A stretch of 64,000 nt of DNA from Doris montereyensis (GCA_037039925.1 JAXRKP010000391.1:35001-99000), one strand, 5' to 3'; shown: positions 12,815 to 24,929, counted from the stretch's first letter. The notes: generated from the letters alone by a model not told the origin. Program-made: numbers and translations.

Positions 12815-12960
12815 TCACGGGACGGTTGGTGTGCTAATGGTAGATCCTACTTCTTTCCTTCCTTCTTTCACCTACAGAAGCATCTCTCATCTTGTTGTTT
12901 CTCTTAATTCACACTTTGAGATTACCGCAATAGTGGATGGGGTAAATTCATCAATCTATC
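12815..12960 (+). repeat. dispersed ~130-bp family, copy 2
   Basis: It contains GGACGGTTGGTGTGCTAATG, GTAGATCCTACTTCTTTCC, CTCATCTTGTTGTTTCTCTT, GAGATTACCGCAA and GTGGATGGGGTAAAT, in the family order. It lies between the exon candidate at 12365 and the start of the 36-bp array. Confidence 0.6.
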
Positions 12961-12999
12961 TATCTGTCTATCCATATATCAATCTTGTCCCTATACCGA

Positions 13000-15900
13000 A
13001 GGCTTATGTTCAGAAATTGACAATTTGTATGTTTCATTCTTTTCATCAGAGATTGGCATTTGTATGTTTCATTCCTTTCATCAGAGGTTGACATTTGTAT
13101 GTTTCATGTCTTTCATCAGATATTGACATTTGCATGTTTCATTCCTTTCATCAGAGATTGACATTTGTATGTTTTTCATTCCTTTCATCAGAGATTGATA
13201 TTTGTATGTTTCATTCCTTTCATCAGAGATTGACATTTGCATGTTTCATTCCTTATCGAGATTGACAATTTGTATGTTTCATCCCTTTCATCAGAAATTG
13301 ACATTTTGTATGTTTCATGTCTTTCATCAGAGATTGACATTTTGTATGTTTCATTCCTTTCATCAGAGATTGGCATTTTATGTTTCATGTCTTTCATCAG
13401 AGATTGATATTTGTATGTTTCATGTCTTTCATCAGAGATTGACAATTTGTATGTTTCAGTCCTTTCATCAGAGATTGACATTTGTATGTTTCATGTCTTT
13501 CATCAGAGATTGACATTTGTATGTTTCATTCCTTTTCATCAGAGATTCACAATTTGAATGTTTCATTCCTCTTCATCAGAAATTGACAATTTATATGTTT
13601 CATATGTCTTTCATCAGAAATTGACAATTTGCATGTTTCATCTCCTTTCATCAGAGATTGACAATTTGTATGTTTCATTCCTTTCATCAGAGATTGACAA
13701 TTTGTATGTTTCATTCCTTTCATCAGAGATTGACAATTTGTATGTTTCATGTCTTTCATCAAAGTTTAACAGTTTGTATATTTCATGTTGTTCATCAGAG
13801 ATTGGCAATTTGTATGTTTCAGTCCGTTCATCAGAGCTTGACAATTTGTCTGTTTCAAGTCTTTCATCAGAGATTGACAATTTGTATGTTTCATTCAGAT
13901 ATGGACAATTTGTATGTTTCATGTCTTTCATCAGAGTTTGACTGTTTGTATGTTTCATTCAGATATGGACAATTTGTATGTTTCATGTCCTTCATCAGAA
14001 ATTGACAATTTGCATGTTTCATTCCTTTCATCAGAGATTGACAATTTGTATGTTTCATTCCTTTCATCAGAGATCGACAATTTGTATGTTTCATTCCTTT
14101 CATCAGATTGACAATTTGTATGTTTCATGTCTTTCATCAGAGATTGACAATTTGTATGTTTCATGTCTTTCATCAGAGATTGACAATTTGTATGTTTCAT
14201 TCAGATATGGACAATTTGTATGTTTCATGTCTTTCATCAAAGATTGACAATTTGTATGTTTCATGTCTTTCATCAGAGATTGGCAATTTGTATAAGCCAT
14301 GTCTTTCATCAGAGATTGACATTTGTATGTTTCATGTCTTTCATCAGAGAATGGCAGTTTGTATGTGTCATGTCTTTCATCAAAGAGTAACAGTTTGTAT
14401 ATTTCATGTCGCCTTCATCATGAGATTAGCAATTTGTATGTTTCAGTCCGCTCATCAGAGATTGACACTTGGTATGTTTCATGTCTTTCATCAGAGATTT
14501 GAGCAATTGTATGTTTCATTCAGATATTATGGGACACTAGTGTTTATGTCTTTTCATGAGTATTTTAATTTCATTTTGAAGAGGTTTCATTCAGGATAGG
14601 ACAATTTTAGTGTTTCATGTCTCATCAGAAATTGACAATTTGCATGTTTCATTCCTTTCATCAGAGATTGACAATTTATGTTTCATTCTTTCATCAGAGA
14701 TCGACAATTTGTATGTTTCATCTTTTATCAGATTGACAATTTGTATGTTTCATGTCCTTTCATCAGAGATTGACAATTTGTATGTTTCATGTCTTTCATC
14801 AGAGATTGACAATTTGTATGTTTCAGTCCTTTCATCAAAAATTGACAATTTGTATGTTTCATATCTTTCATCAGAGATTGACAATTTGTATATTTCATAT
14901 CTTTCATCAGAGATTGAGAATTTGTATATTTCATATCTTTCATCAGAGATTGAGAATTTGTATATTTCATATCTTTCATCAGAGATTGACAATTTGTATA
15001 TTTCATGTCTTTCATCAGAGATTGACAATTTGTATATTTCATATCTTTCATCAGAGATTGACAATTTGTATGTTTCAGTCCTTTCATCAGAGATTGACAA
15101 TTTGTATGTTTCATGGCTTTCATCAGAGATCGACAATTTGTATGTTTCATTCCTTTCATCAGAGATTTACAATTTGTATGTTTCATTCCTTTCATCAGAG
15201 ATTGACAATTTGTATGTTTCATATCTTTCATCAGAGATTGACAATTTGTATGTTTCAGTCCTTTCATCAGAGAATGACAATTTATATGTTTCATGTCTTT
15301 CATCAAATATTGACAATTTGTATGTTTCATATCTTTCATCAGAGATTGACAATTTGTATGTTTCAGTCCTTTCATCAGAGAATGACAATTTATATGTTTC
15401 ATGTCTTTCATCAGAGATTGACAATTTGTATGTTTTAGTCCTTTCATCAGAAATTGACAATTTGTATGTTTCATATCTTTCATCAGAGATTGAGAATTTG
15501 TATATTTCATATGTTTCATCAGAGATTGACAATTTGTATATTTCATATGTTTCATCAGAGATTGACAATTTGTATATTTCATATCTTTCATCAGATATTG
15601 ACAATTTGTATATTTCATATCTTTCATCAGAGATTGACAATTTGTATGTTTCAGTTCTTTCATCGGAGATTGACAATTTGTATGTTTCATTCTTTTCGTC
15701 AGAGATTTACAATTTATATGTTTCATTCCTTTTATCAGAGATTTACAATTTGTATGTTTCATTCCTTTCATCAGAGATTGACAATTTATATGTTGCAGTC
15801 CTTTCATCATAGATTGACAATTTGTATGTTTCATTCAGATATGAACAGTTTGTATGTTTCATGCCTTTCATCAGAGATTGACAATTTGTTTGTTTCAGTC

Positions 15901-16254
15901 CTTTCATCAGAGATGGACAATTTGTATGTTTCATGTCTTTCATCAGAGGTTGACAATTTGTATGTTTCATGTCTTTCATCAGAAATTGACAATTTGCATG
16001 TTTCATTCAGAGATGGACAGTTTGTATGTTTCATGTCTTTCATCAGACATTGACAATTTGTATGTTTCATTCAGAGATGGACAATTTGTATGTGTCATGC
16101 CTTTCATCAAAGATTAACAATTTGTATGTTGCATTCCTTACATCAGAGATTGACATTTTGTATGTTTCATTCCTTTAATCAGAGATTTACAATTTGTATG
16201 TTTCATTTCTTTCATGAGAGCTTGATAATTTGTATGTTTCATTCCTTTCATCAG
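13000..16254 (+). repeat. 36-bp array made of tandem 3' splice sites, ~90 copies
   Basis: Each unit joins TTTCATTCCTTTCATCAG to AGATTGACAATTTGTATG. The first half is a pyrimidine tract ending in CAG. The second half equals, except for one T/C difference, the first 18 bases of the exon that starts at 16255 (AGATTGACAACTTGTATG). The array therefore looks like serial duplication of a segment centred on the exon's own acceptor. Because 36 is divisible by three, long open frames occur on both strands (up to 400 codons at 14610-15812). Variants change CCTTTC to GTCTTTC or ATCTTTC. A shortened form with CATTCAGATATGGACAATTT recurs at 13890-14220 and 15830-16080. Confidence 0.95.
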
Positions 16255-16411
16255 AGATTGACAACTTGTATGAACAGAAGCGACAACTGGTGGCCAGGTT
16301 CAAGCGCCAAAAGGAAGAATTCAAGGATGTGAAGGACAAACAGCGGAAGGAGAGCATGAAGAAGAAAGAAGAGGAACGGATAGCTTACGTCAAAGTCAAA
16401 GAGAAAGAACG
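16255..16411 (+). CDS. coding exon, Lys/Glu-rich coiled-coil segment
   Basis: The 157-nt exon follows TTTCATTCCTTTCATCAG and ends before GTTTGTG, a weak donor. With one base supplied from upstream it reads EIDNLYEQKRQLVARFKRQK, then alternating Lys and Glu residues ending in VKVKEKE, with CG left over. Those two bases plus the T at 24792 make Arg and continue in frame with the next exon, which supports this donor over a GTTAAG further right. The composition (KRQKEEFKDVKDKQ, SMKKKEEER) suggests a charged helix or coiled coil. The protein family is not recognised. The exon's first 18 bases are the right half of the upstream 36-bp repeat, and the repeat frame runs into the exon without a stop. 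Confidence 0.72.
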
Positions 16412-16504
16412 GTTTGTGATTGCTATATTTGAAAAGTTAAGAATGTTATTTCATATGTATAGATATGTTTGGTGATTAAGCCTGAAGCTGTCAGCATTAG
16501 AAAA

Positions 16505-16542
16505 TCTTCCGCTATTCTTCATCTTCTTCTTCGTCTTCTTCA

Positions 16543-16573
<31 letters not shown>

Positions 16574-16765
16574 CTTCATCTTCTTCTTCTTCTTCTTCTC
16601 CTCCTCCTCCTCCTCCTCCTCCTCCTCCTCCTTCTCCTTCTCCTTCTCCTTCTCCTTCTCCTTCTCCTCTTCATCCTTCTCCTCCTTCTCCTTCTCCTCT
16701 TTCTTTTTCTTCTTCTTCTTCTTCTTTTTCTTCTTTTTTTTCTCCTTTTTTTTTCTTCATGTTTC
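16505..16765 (+). repeat. polypyrimidine CTT/TCC/CTCCTT tract
   Basis: About 250 bp is almost pure pyrimidine on the plus strand: CTTCTTCTT, then CCTCCTCCT, then CTTCTCCTTCTCC, then TTTTTCTTC. An open frame of poly-leucine is an artefact. Long mirror-type pyrimidine tracts can form triplex DNA. It lies about 100 bp downstream of the exon at 16255-16411. Confidence 0.93.
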
Positions 16766-16869
16766 AGGCCACAACTTCATAGTGAAGACTTGCATAGCCT
16801 GTAACATTTTGTACTCGATTGCCGGCTTCTATTAACTTCTTACGGTTTTAAATGTCTCTGTGATTAGGT

Positions 16870-17275
16870 ATTTAGGAGGTTGTTCTTGAGTCTTATTGTT
16901 GATGGATAGAATGAGTGTAGATGTGTGTCTGTTCTTGAGTCTTATTGTTGATGGATAGAATGAGTGTAGATGTGTGTCTGTTCTTGAGTCTTATTGTTGA
17001 TGGATAGAATGAGTGTAGATGTGTGTCTGTTCTTAGTCTTATTTGTTGATGGATAGAATGAGTGTAGATGTGTGTCTGTTCTTGGAGTCTTATTGTTGAT
17101 GGATAGAATGGTGTAGATGTGTGTGTTTTTTTGAGTCTTATTGTTGATGGATAGAATGAGTATGAGATGTGTGTCTGTTCCCAGTCTTATTGATGATGGA
17201 TAGAATGAGTGTAGATGTGTGTCTGTTCTTGAGTCTTATTGTTGATGGATAGAATAAGTGTAGATGTGTCATTCT
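16870..17275. repeat. tandem array, 49-bp unit, ~8 copies
   Basis: The unit contains GTCTTATTGTTGATGGATAG, AATGAGTGTAGATGTGTGTC and TGTTCTTGA. The first three copies are identical; later ones carry small indels. Confidence 0.93.
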
Positions 17276-17324
17276 TGAGTTGGAATTGCAAAGCTAATGG
17301 AAGAGTTTCTTATGTTGGTGAGCT

Positions 17325-18635
17325 TGTTGGGGAGGTGGTTATTTCCTATATCTATTGACTTGTAGACTGTAGGCTAGCATCAATTGGTAGCTTGTTGGAG
17401 AGGTGGTTCTTTCCTATATCTATTGACTTGTAGACTGTAGGCTAGCATCAATTGGTAGCTTGTTGGAGGTGGTTATTTCCTATATCTATTGACTTGTAGA
17501 CTGTGGTAGCATCAATTGGTAGCTTGTTGGAGAGGTGGTTCTTTCCTATATCTATTGACTTGTAGACTGTAGGCTAGCATCAATTAGTAGCTTGTTGGAG
17601 AGGTGGTTCTTTCCTATATCTATTGACTTGTAGACTGTAGGCTAGCATCAATTGGTAGCTTGTTGGGAGGTGGTTCTTTCCTATATCTATTGACTTGTAG
17701 ACTGTAGGGGCTAGCATCAATTGTGCTTGTTGGAGAGGTGGTTCTTTCCTATATCTATTGACTTGTAGACTGTAGGCTAGCATCAATTGGTAGCTTGTTG
17801 GAGAAGTGGTTCTTTCCTATATCTATTGACTTGTAGACTGTAGGCTAGCATCAGTGGTAGCTTGTTAGAAGGTGGTTCTTTCCTATATCTAGCTTGTTGG
17901 AGAGGTGGTTCTTTCCTATATCCTATTGACTTGTAGACTGTAGGCTAACATCAATTGGTAGCTTGTTGGGGAGATGGTTCTTTCCTATATCCATTGACTT
18001 GTGACTGAGCTAACATCAATTGGTAGCTTGTGGGGAGGTGGTTCTTTCCTATATCTATTGACTTGTAGACTGTAGGCTAGCATCAATTGGTAGCTTGTTG
18101 AAGAGGTGAGTTCTTTCCTGTGGTTCTTTCCTAGACTAGTACGAGTTCATTAGTGGCTAGCATCTTGTTGGAAAGGTGGTTCTTTCCTATATCTATTGAC
18201 TTGTAGACTGTAGGCTAGCATCAATTGGTAGCTTGTTGGAGGGTGGTTCTTTCCTATATCTATTGACTTGTAGACTGTAGGCTAGCATCAATTGGTAGCT
18301 TGTTAGGTGGTTCTTTCCTATATCTATTGACTTGTAGACTGTAGGCTAGCATCAATTGGTAGCTTGTTGGAGAGGTGGTTCGTTCCTATATCTTTGACTT
18401 GCATAGACTGTGAGCTAGCATCAATTGGTAGCTTGTTGAAGAGGTGGTTCTTTCGAATATCTATTGACTTGTAGACTGTAGGCTAGCATCAATTGGTAGC
18501 TTGTTGGAGAGTGGTTCTTTCCTATATCTATTGGGTAGACTGTAGGCTAGCATCAATTGGTAGCTTGTACAACACCAAGATATCTATTGACTTGTAGACT
18601 TAGGCTAACATCAATTGGTAGCTTGGAATACGTAC
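17325..18635. repeat. tandem array, 68-bp unit, ~19 copies
   Basis: The unit is a 28-bp core (TAGACTGTAGGCTAGCATCA plus ATTGGTAG) followed by 40 bp holding CTTGTTGGAGAGGTGGTTCT and TTCCTATATCTATTGACTTG. The core is the same as in the 44-bp array at 19220-24280. Copies near 17870 and 18100-18170 are partly deleted or rearranged. Confidence 0.93.
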
Positions 18636-18679
18636 TCAATTTGCTGTTGGCTATTCTCTCCTAGTTGTAGCCATTGGAG

Positions 18680-19195
18680 ATCGTTTAAGAGATGTCAGAT
18701 GATGTTTCATGATTGTAACTTCGTTGACAAATATGTGTTGTTCTTCTTTGCACCTGTTTCAGCTTGTTTATTTTGATCTTAGTATGCAGGTCCCACACTA
18801 GCTGCTGTAGTCTAATATTGGCCTGACATATATTACCTAGAATTTCTCCTTTATGAGAGTATGGCAATATCTTACATGTCTTTGTAAAAGGGTTTGTTTC
18901 GTTCTTGGTAATGCTCGTGTGCTCATTCCAAAGTGTCATCAAGTGTGCTTATTATGTGCTTTTGCTGAATTTATATGGGTGCTCTTTGATGATCGGTTTT
19001 ATTTTGTTAGTTATGCGTATAACTTGGCATTTTTTGTGGATTGAATTCCATCTTCCATTTCTTCGCCCAGTCCTGAAGCTTTTTGAGATCTCACAGGTCT
19101 TTGGCATTGGCTGGGCTTCAATCTTCTGTGCAAGGCTGTCATCAGCAAATAATTGTAGTTTAGTGTTTTCGCTCAGCCCATCAGGCATATAATTT
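18680..19195 (-). mobile_element. non-LTR retrotransposon fragment, RT palm region (minus strand)
   Basis: On the minus strand, 18952-19188 reads MPDGLSENTKLQLFADDSLA and later CQVIRITNKIKPI. The piece at 18685-18942 reads LVWDLHTKIKINKLKQVQRR. These correspond in order to the FADD catalytic box (19138-19149), the KCQV segment and the VWDPHT...LEQVQRRA region of jockey-like LINE reverse transcriptases. The two pieces are in different frames and much of the domain is shortened, so this is a dead remnant. It sits between two satellites that share a core. Confidence 0.7.
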
Positions 19196-19219
19196 AGTAA
19201 ACCAGAGAGCAGGCCCAGA

Positions 19220-22200
19220 CTCTGTGGTAGACTAGTTTGTGTTCAATAGACTATAGCTAGCATCAATAGGTATGACTAGTTTATGTTCAATAGACTGTAG
19301 GCTACTATCAATTAGTAGACTAGTTTGCGTTCAATGAACTAGCATCAATTGGTAGACCACTTTGTGTTCAATCATCAATTGGTAGACCACTTTGTGTTCA
19401 ATAGACTATAGGCTAGCATCAATTGATAGACTACTTTGTGTTCAATAGACTTTAGGCTAGCATCAATTGGTAGACTACTTTGTGTTCAATAGACTATAGG
19501 CTAGCATCAATTGGTAGACTACTTTGTGTTCAATAGACTTTAGGCTAACATCAATTGGTAGACTACTTTGTACACATTCAATAGAGTTTGTGTTCTAGAC
19601 TAGAGCTAGCATCAATTGATAGACTACTTTGTGTTCAATAGACTATAGGCTAGCATCAATTGATAAACTTACTTGTGTTCAATAGACTATAGGCTAGCAT
19701 CAATTGGTAGACTAGGCTGTGTTCAATAGACTGTAGGCTAGCATCAATTGGTAGACTAGTTTGTGTTCAATAGACTAGTTTGAGTTCAATAGTAGGCTAG
19801 CATCAATTGGTAGATTACTTTGTGTTCAATAGACTATAGGCTAGCATCAATTGATAGACTAGGTGTGACTATAAGGCTAATCAAGACTGTAGGCTAGCAT
19901 CAATTGGTGAACTAGTTTGTGTTCAATAAACTGACTAGCATCAATTGATAAACTAGTTTGTGTTCAATAGACTATAGGCTAGCATCAATTGATAGACCAT
20001 CAATAGACTATAGGGCATCAATTGATAGACTAGTGTTCAATAGACTATAGGCTAGCATCAATAGACTGTAGGCTAGCATCAATTGGTAGACTAGTTTGTG
20101 TTCAATAAACTGTAGGCTAGCATCAATTGATAAACTAGTTTGTGTTCAATAGACTGTAGGGTAGCATCAATTGGTAGACTACTTTGTGTTCAATAGACTG
20201 TAGACTAGCATCAATTGAGTAGACTTCTTTGTGTTCAATAGACTATAAGGTAGCATCAATGGGTAGACTAGATTGTGTTCAATAGAGTATAGGCTAGCAT
20301 CATTGGGTAGACTATTTTGTGTTCAATAGAATATAGGCTAACATCAATTGGTAGACTATTTTCTGTTCAATAGACTGTAGATTAGCATCAATTGGTAGAC
20401 TAGGCTGTGTTCAATAGACTATAGGCTAGCATCAATTGGTAGACTAGGCTGTGTTCAATAGACTTGTAGGCTAGCATCAATTGGTAGACTACTTTGTGTT
20501 TAATAGACTGTAGGCTAGCATCAATTGGTACACTACTTTTGTGTTCAATAGACTGTAGGCTAGCATCAATTGGTACACTACTTTGTGTTCAATAGACTGC
20601 AGGCTAGCATCAATTGGTACACTACTTGTGTTCAATAGACTATAGGATAGCATCAATTGGTAGACTACTTTGTGTTCAACAGACTGTAGACTAGCATCAA
20701 TTGATAGACTAGTTTGTGTTCAATAGACTGTAGACTAGCATCAATAGGTAGATTACTTTGTGTTCAATAGACTATAGGCTAACATCAATTGATAGACTAC
20801 TTTGTGTTGAATAGACTGTAGGCTAACATCAATTGGTAGACTACTTTGTGTTCAATAAACTATAGGGTAGCACCAATTCATAGACTACTTTGTGTTCAAT
20901 AGACTTTAGGCTAGCATCAATTGATAGACTACTTTGTGTTCAATAGACTATAGGACTGTAGCATCAATTGATAGACTACTTTGTGTTCAATAGACTGTAG
21001 ACTAGCATCAATTGATAGACTACTTTGTGTTCAATAGACTATAGGGTAGCATCAATTGATAGACTAGGCTGTGTTCAATAGACCATAGGCTAGCATCAGT
21101 TGATAGACTACTTTGTGTTCAATAGACTGTAGGATAGCATCAATTGGTAGACTACTTTGTTTTTAATAGACCATAGGCTAGCATCAATTGATAGACTACT
21201 TTGTGTTCAATAGACTATAGGCTAGCATCAATTGGTAGACTAGGCTGTGTTCAATAGACTGTAGACTAGCATCAATTGGTAGACTACTTTGTGTTCAATA
21301 GACTGTAGATTAGCATCAATTGATAGACTTCTTTGTGTTCAATAGACTATAGGATAGCATCAATTGGTAGACTACTTTGTGTTCAATAGACTGTAGACTA
21401 GCATCAATTGATAGACTACTTTGTGTTCAATAGACTGTAGGCTAGCATCAAAGGATTAGGCTACTTTGTGTTCAATAGACTAGACTAGCATCAATTGATA
21501 GACTAGTTTGTGTTCAGTAGACTATAGGCTAGCATCAATTGATAGACTACTTTGTGTTCAATAGACTGTAGGCTAGCATCAAAGGATAGGCTAGTTTGTG
21601 TTCAATAGACTAGACTAGCATCAATTGATAGACTAGTTTGTGTTCAGTAGACTATAGGCTACCATCAATTGATAGACTAGTTTGTGTTCAATAGACTGTA
21701 GGCTAGCATCAAAGGATAGACTACTTTGTGTTCAATAGACTATAGGCTAGCATCAATTGATGACTACTTTGTGTTCAATAGACTGTAGGCTAGCATCAAA
21801 GGATAGACTACTTTGTGTTCAATAGACTAGGCTAATATCAATTGGTAGACTTCTTTGTGTTCAATAGACTATAGGCTAACATCAATTGATAGACTACTTT
21901 GTGTTCAATAGACTATAGGGTAGCATCAATTGATAGACTAGTTTGTGTTCAATAGACTATAGGCTAGCATCAATTGATAGACTACTTTGTGTTCAATAGA
22001 CTTAAGGCTAGCATCAATTGATAGACTACTTTGTGTTCAATAGACTGTAGGCTAGCATCAAATGGGATAGACTACTTTGTGTTCAATAGACTGTAGACTA
22101 GCATCAATTGATAGACTACTTTGTGTTTCAATAGACTGTAGGCTAGCATCAATTGGTAGACTATTTGTGTTCAATAGACTGTAGGCTAGCATCAATTGAT

Positions 22201-24280
22201 AGACTACTTTGTGTTCAATAGACTATAGGGTAGCATCAATTTGTAGACTAAGTTGTGTTCAATAGACTGTAGGCTAGCATCAATTGATAGACTACTTTGT
22301 GTTCAATAGACTGTAGATTAGCATCAATTGATAGACTTCTTTGTGTTCAATAGACTATAGGATAGGATCAATTGATAGACTGCTTTGTGTTCAATAGACT
22401 ATAGGATAGCATCAATTGATAGACTGCTTTGTGTTCAATAGACTATAGGATAGCATCAATTGATAGACTGCTTTGTGTTCAATAGACTATAGGATAGCAT
22501 CAATTAGTAAACTACTTTGTATTCAATAAACTGTAGACTAACATCAATTGATAGACTACTTTGTGTTCAATAGACTGTAGGCTAGCATCAATTGATAGAC
22601 TACTTTGTGTTCAATAGACTGTAGGCTAACATCAATTTGATAGACTAGTTTGTGTTCAACAAACTTTAGGTGAACATGAATTTAATAGACTAGTTTGTGT
22701 TTAATAGACTGTAGACTGGCATCAATTGGTAGACTAGTTTGTTTTCAATAGACTGTTGGCTAGAATTCGTATGGGTAGACTAGCTTGTGTTTAATAGACT
22801 GTAGACAAATTCAGCATCAATTGGGAAACTAGTTTGTGTTCAATAGACTTTAGACTAGCACCAATGGGTAGACTAGGCTGTGTTCAATAAACTGTAGGTA
22901 TAAACATCAATTGGTAGACTAGTTTGTGTTCAATAAACTGTAGGTAGCATCAATAGGTAGACTAGGCTGTGTTCAATAGACTGTAGGCTAAAATGAATTT
23001 GATAGACTAGTTTGTGTTCAATAAACTTTAGGTGAACATGAATTTGATAGACTAGTTTGTGTTCAATAGACTATAGACTAGCATCAATAGGTAGACTAGG
23101 CTGTGTTCAATAGACTGTAGGCTAGCATTAATGAGTAGACTAGTTTGTGTTCAATAGACTGTAGGCTAGCATTAATGAGTAGACTAGTTTGTGTTCAATA
23201 GACTGTAGGCTAGCATTAATGAGTAGACTAGTTTGTGTTCAATAGACTGTAGGCTAGCATTAATGAGTAAACTAGTTTGTGTTCAATAGACTATAGACTA
23301 GCATCAATGTATAGACTAGGCTGTGTTCAATAGACTGTAGACTAGCATTAATGGAGTAACTAGTTTGTGTTCAATAGACTGTAGGCTAGCATTAATGATA
23401 AACTAGTTTGTGTTCAATAGACTGTAGGCTAGCATTAATGATAAACTAGTTTGTGTTCAATAGACTGTAGGCTAGCATTAATGAGTAGACTAGGCTGTGT
23501 TCAATAGACTGTAGGCTAGCATTAATGAGTAGACTAGGCTGTGTTCAATAGACTGTAGGGTAGCATCAGTGAATAGACTAGGCTGTGTTCAATAGACTGT
23601 AGGCTAGCATTAATGACTAGACTAGGCTGTGTTCAATAGACTGTAGGGTAGCATCAGTGAATAGACTAGGCTGTGTTCAATAGACTGTAGGCTAGCATTA
23701 ATGATAGACTAGGCTGTGTTCAATAGACTGTAGGGTAGCATCAGTGAATAGACTAGGCTGTGTTCAATAGACTGTAGGCTAGCATTAATGAGTAAACTAG
23801 TTTGTGTTCAATAGACTGTAGGCTAGCATTAATGATAAACTAGTTTGTGTTCAATAGACTGTAGGCTAGCATTAATGAGTAAACTAGTTCTGTGTTCAAT
23901 AGACTGTAGGGTAGCATCAGTGAATAGACTAGGCTGTGTTCAATAGACTGTAGGCTAGCATTAATGAGTAGACTAGTTTGTGTTCAATAGACTGTAGGCT
24001 AGCATCAGTGAGTAGACTACTTTGTGTTCAATAGACTGTAGGGTAGCATCAATGAATAGACTAGGCTGTGTTCAATAGACTGTAGGGTAGCGTCAATGAA
24101 TAAACTAGGCTGTGTTCAATAGACTGTAGGCTAGCATCAATGAATAGACTAGGCTGTGTTCAATAGACTGTAGGGTAGCATTAATAGGGTAGACTAGGCT
24201 GTGTTCAATAGACTGTAGGCTAGCATTAATGAGTAGACTAGTTTGTGTTCAGTAGACTGTAGGCTAGCATCAATGGGTAG
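19220..24280. repeat. tandem array, 44-bp unit, ~115 copies
   Basis: The unit is the 28-bp core TAGACTGTAGGCTAGCATCA plus ATTGGTAG, followed by 16 bp ACTACTTTGTGTTCAA. Core variants fall in blocks: ATTGATAG dominates at about 20900-22650, ATTAATGAGTAG at about 23110-23480, and CAGTGAATAG at about 23550-24060. The 16-bp part alternates between ACTACTTTGTG, ACTAGTTTGTG and ACTAGGCTGTG. The core contains the palindromes GCTAGC and CAATTG. This is the longest array in the window. Confidence 0.96.
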
Positions 24281-24284
24281 ACCA

Positions 24285-24750
24285 GTAATAATAAAGGTAA
24301 TAATAGGAATAATGCTGATAATGTTTATAATTGTGATGATGATGTCTATGATTTATAATGGTGATGATGATAGGGATGATGTTTATGATAGTGATGATGA
24401 TGATTATGATGTTTATGATTGTGATGGGGATGTTGTTGATGATGTTCATGATTGTGTGATAGGAATGATGTTTATGATTGGGATAAAGTGATCATATTTA
24501 TGATTGTTATAAATATAATGATGATGTTTATGATTGTGATGATGATGTTCATGATTGTGAAGATATGATGATTATGATAAAGATAGAGATGATGTTTATG
24601 ATTGTCATCACGATGGGATGGTGTTAAGATTGTGATCATGATGTTTATGCTTGTGATGATGATGTTTATGATTGTGATGATGATGTTTATGATTGTGATG
24701 ATGATATTTATGATTGTGATCACAATGAGCATGTTGTTTATGGTGATGGT
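24285..24750. repeat. 21-bp GATGATGTTTATGATTG array, degenerate
   Basis: Imperfect copies of TGATGATGATGTTTATGATTG run up to about 40 bp before the acceptor at 24791. The right end (24640-24720) is the most regular. Open frames of Asp/Met/Ile codons are artefacts. Confidence 0.88.
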
Positions 24751-24791
24751 GGTACGACGGTCAATAACAATTACTTGTCTCCTCACCATAG

Positions 24792-24927
24792 TGTTGAAAG
24801 GGAGGCGGACAAGTTGCCTCATGAAGTGGAGCTTCACCTGTGTCACACCCTGATCACCTACCTTGGCCGCTTTGGCCTGGCTATGCAGGACACCGCACAC
24901 GAGGGGCTGTCTCCTGCCTCTAGTCAG
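24792..24927 (+). CDS. coding exon, host gene
   Basis: The 136-nt exon follows TTGTCTCCTCACCATAG and precedes GTCAGG. Its first base completes an Arg codon with the CG left by the exon ending at 16411; 45 codons follow and the exon ends in phase 0. The peptide contains VEREADKLPHEVELHLCHTL, ITYLGRFGLAMQDTAHEG and SPASSQ. The amphipathic stretch LHLCHTLITYLGRFGLAM could be a buried helix. No family was recognised. The base composition is clearly more GC-rich than the surrounding intron, as expected for real coding sequence. Confidence 0.72.
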
Positions 24928-24929
24928 GT

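Noticed and set aside
14610..15834. Long open frames on both strands (up to 400 codons)
   Set aside because: They follow the 36-bp period exactly and exist in several frames on both strands because the unit is a multiple of three without stops. Only the exon at 16255 has non-repeat coding signal.
16469..16804. Poly-leucine frame
   Set aside because: It is a translation of the CTT/CTC tract.
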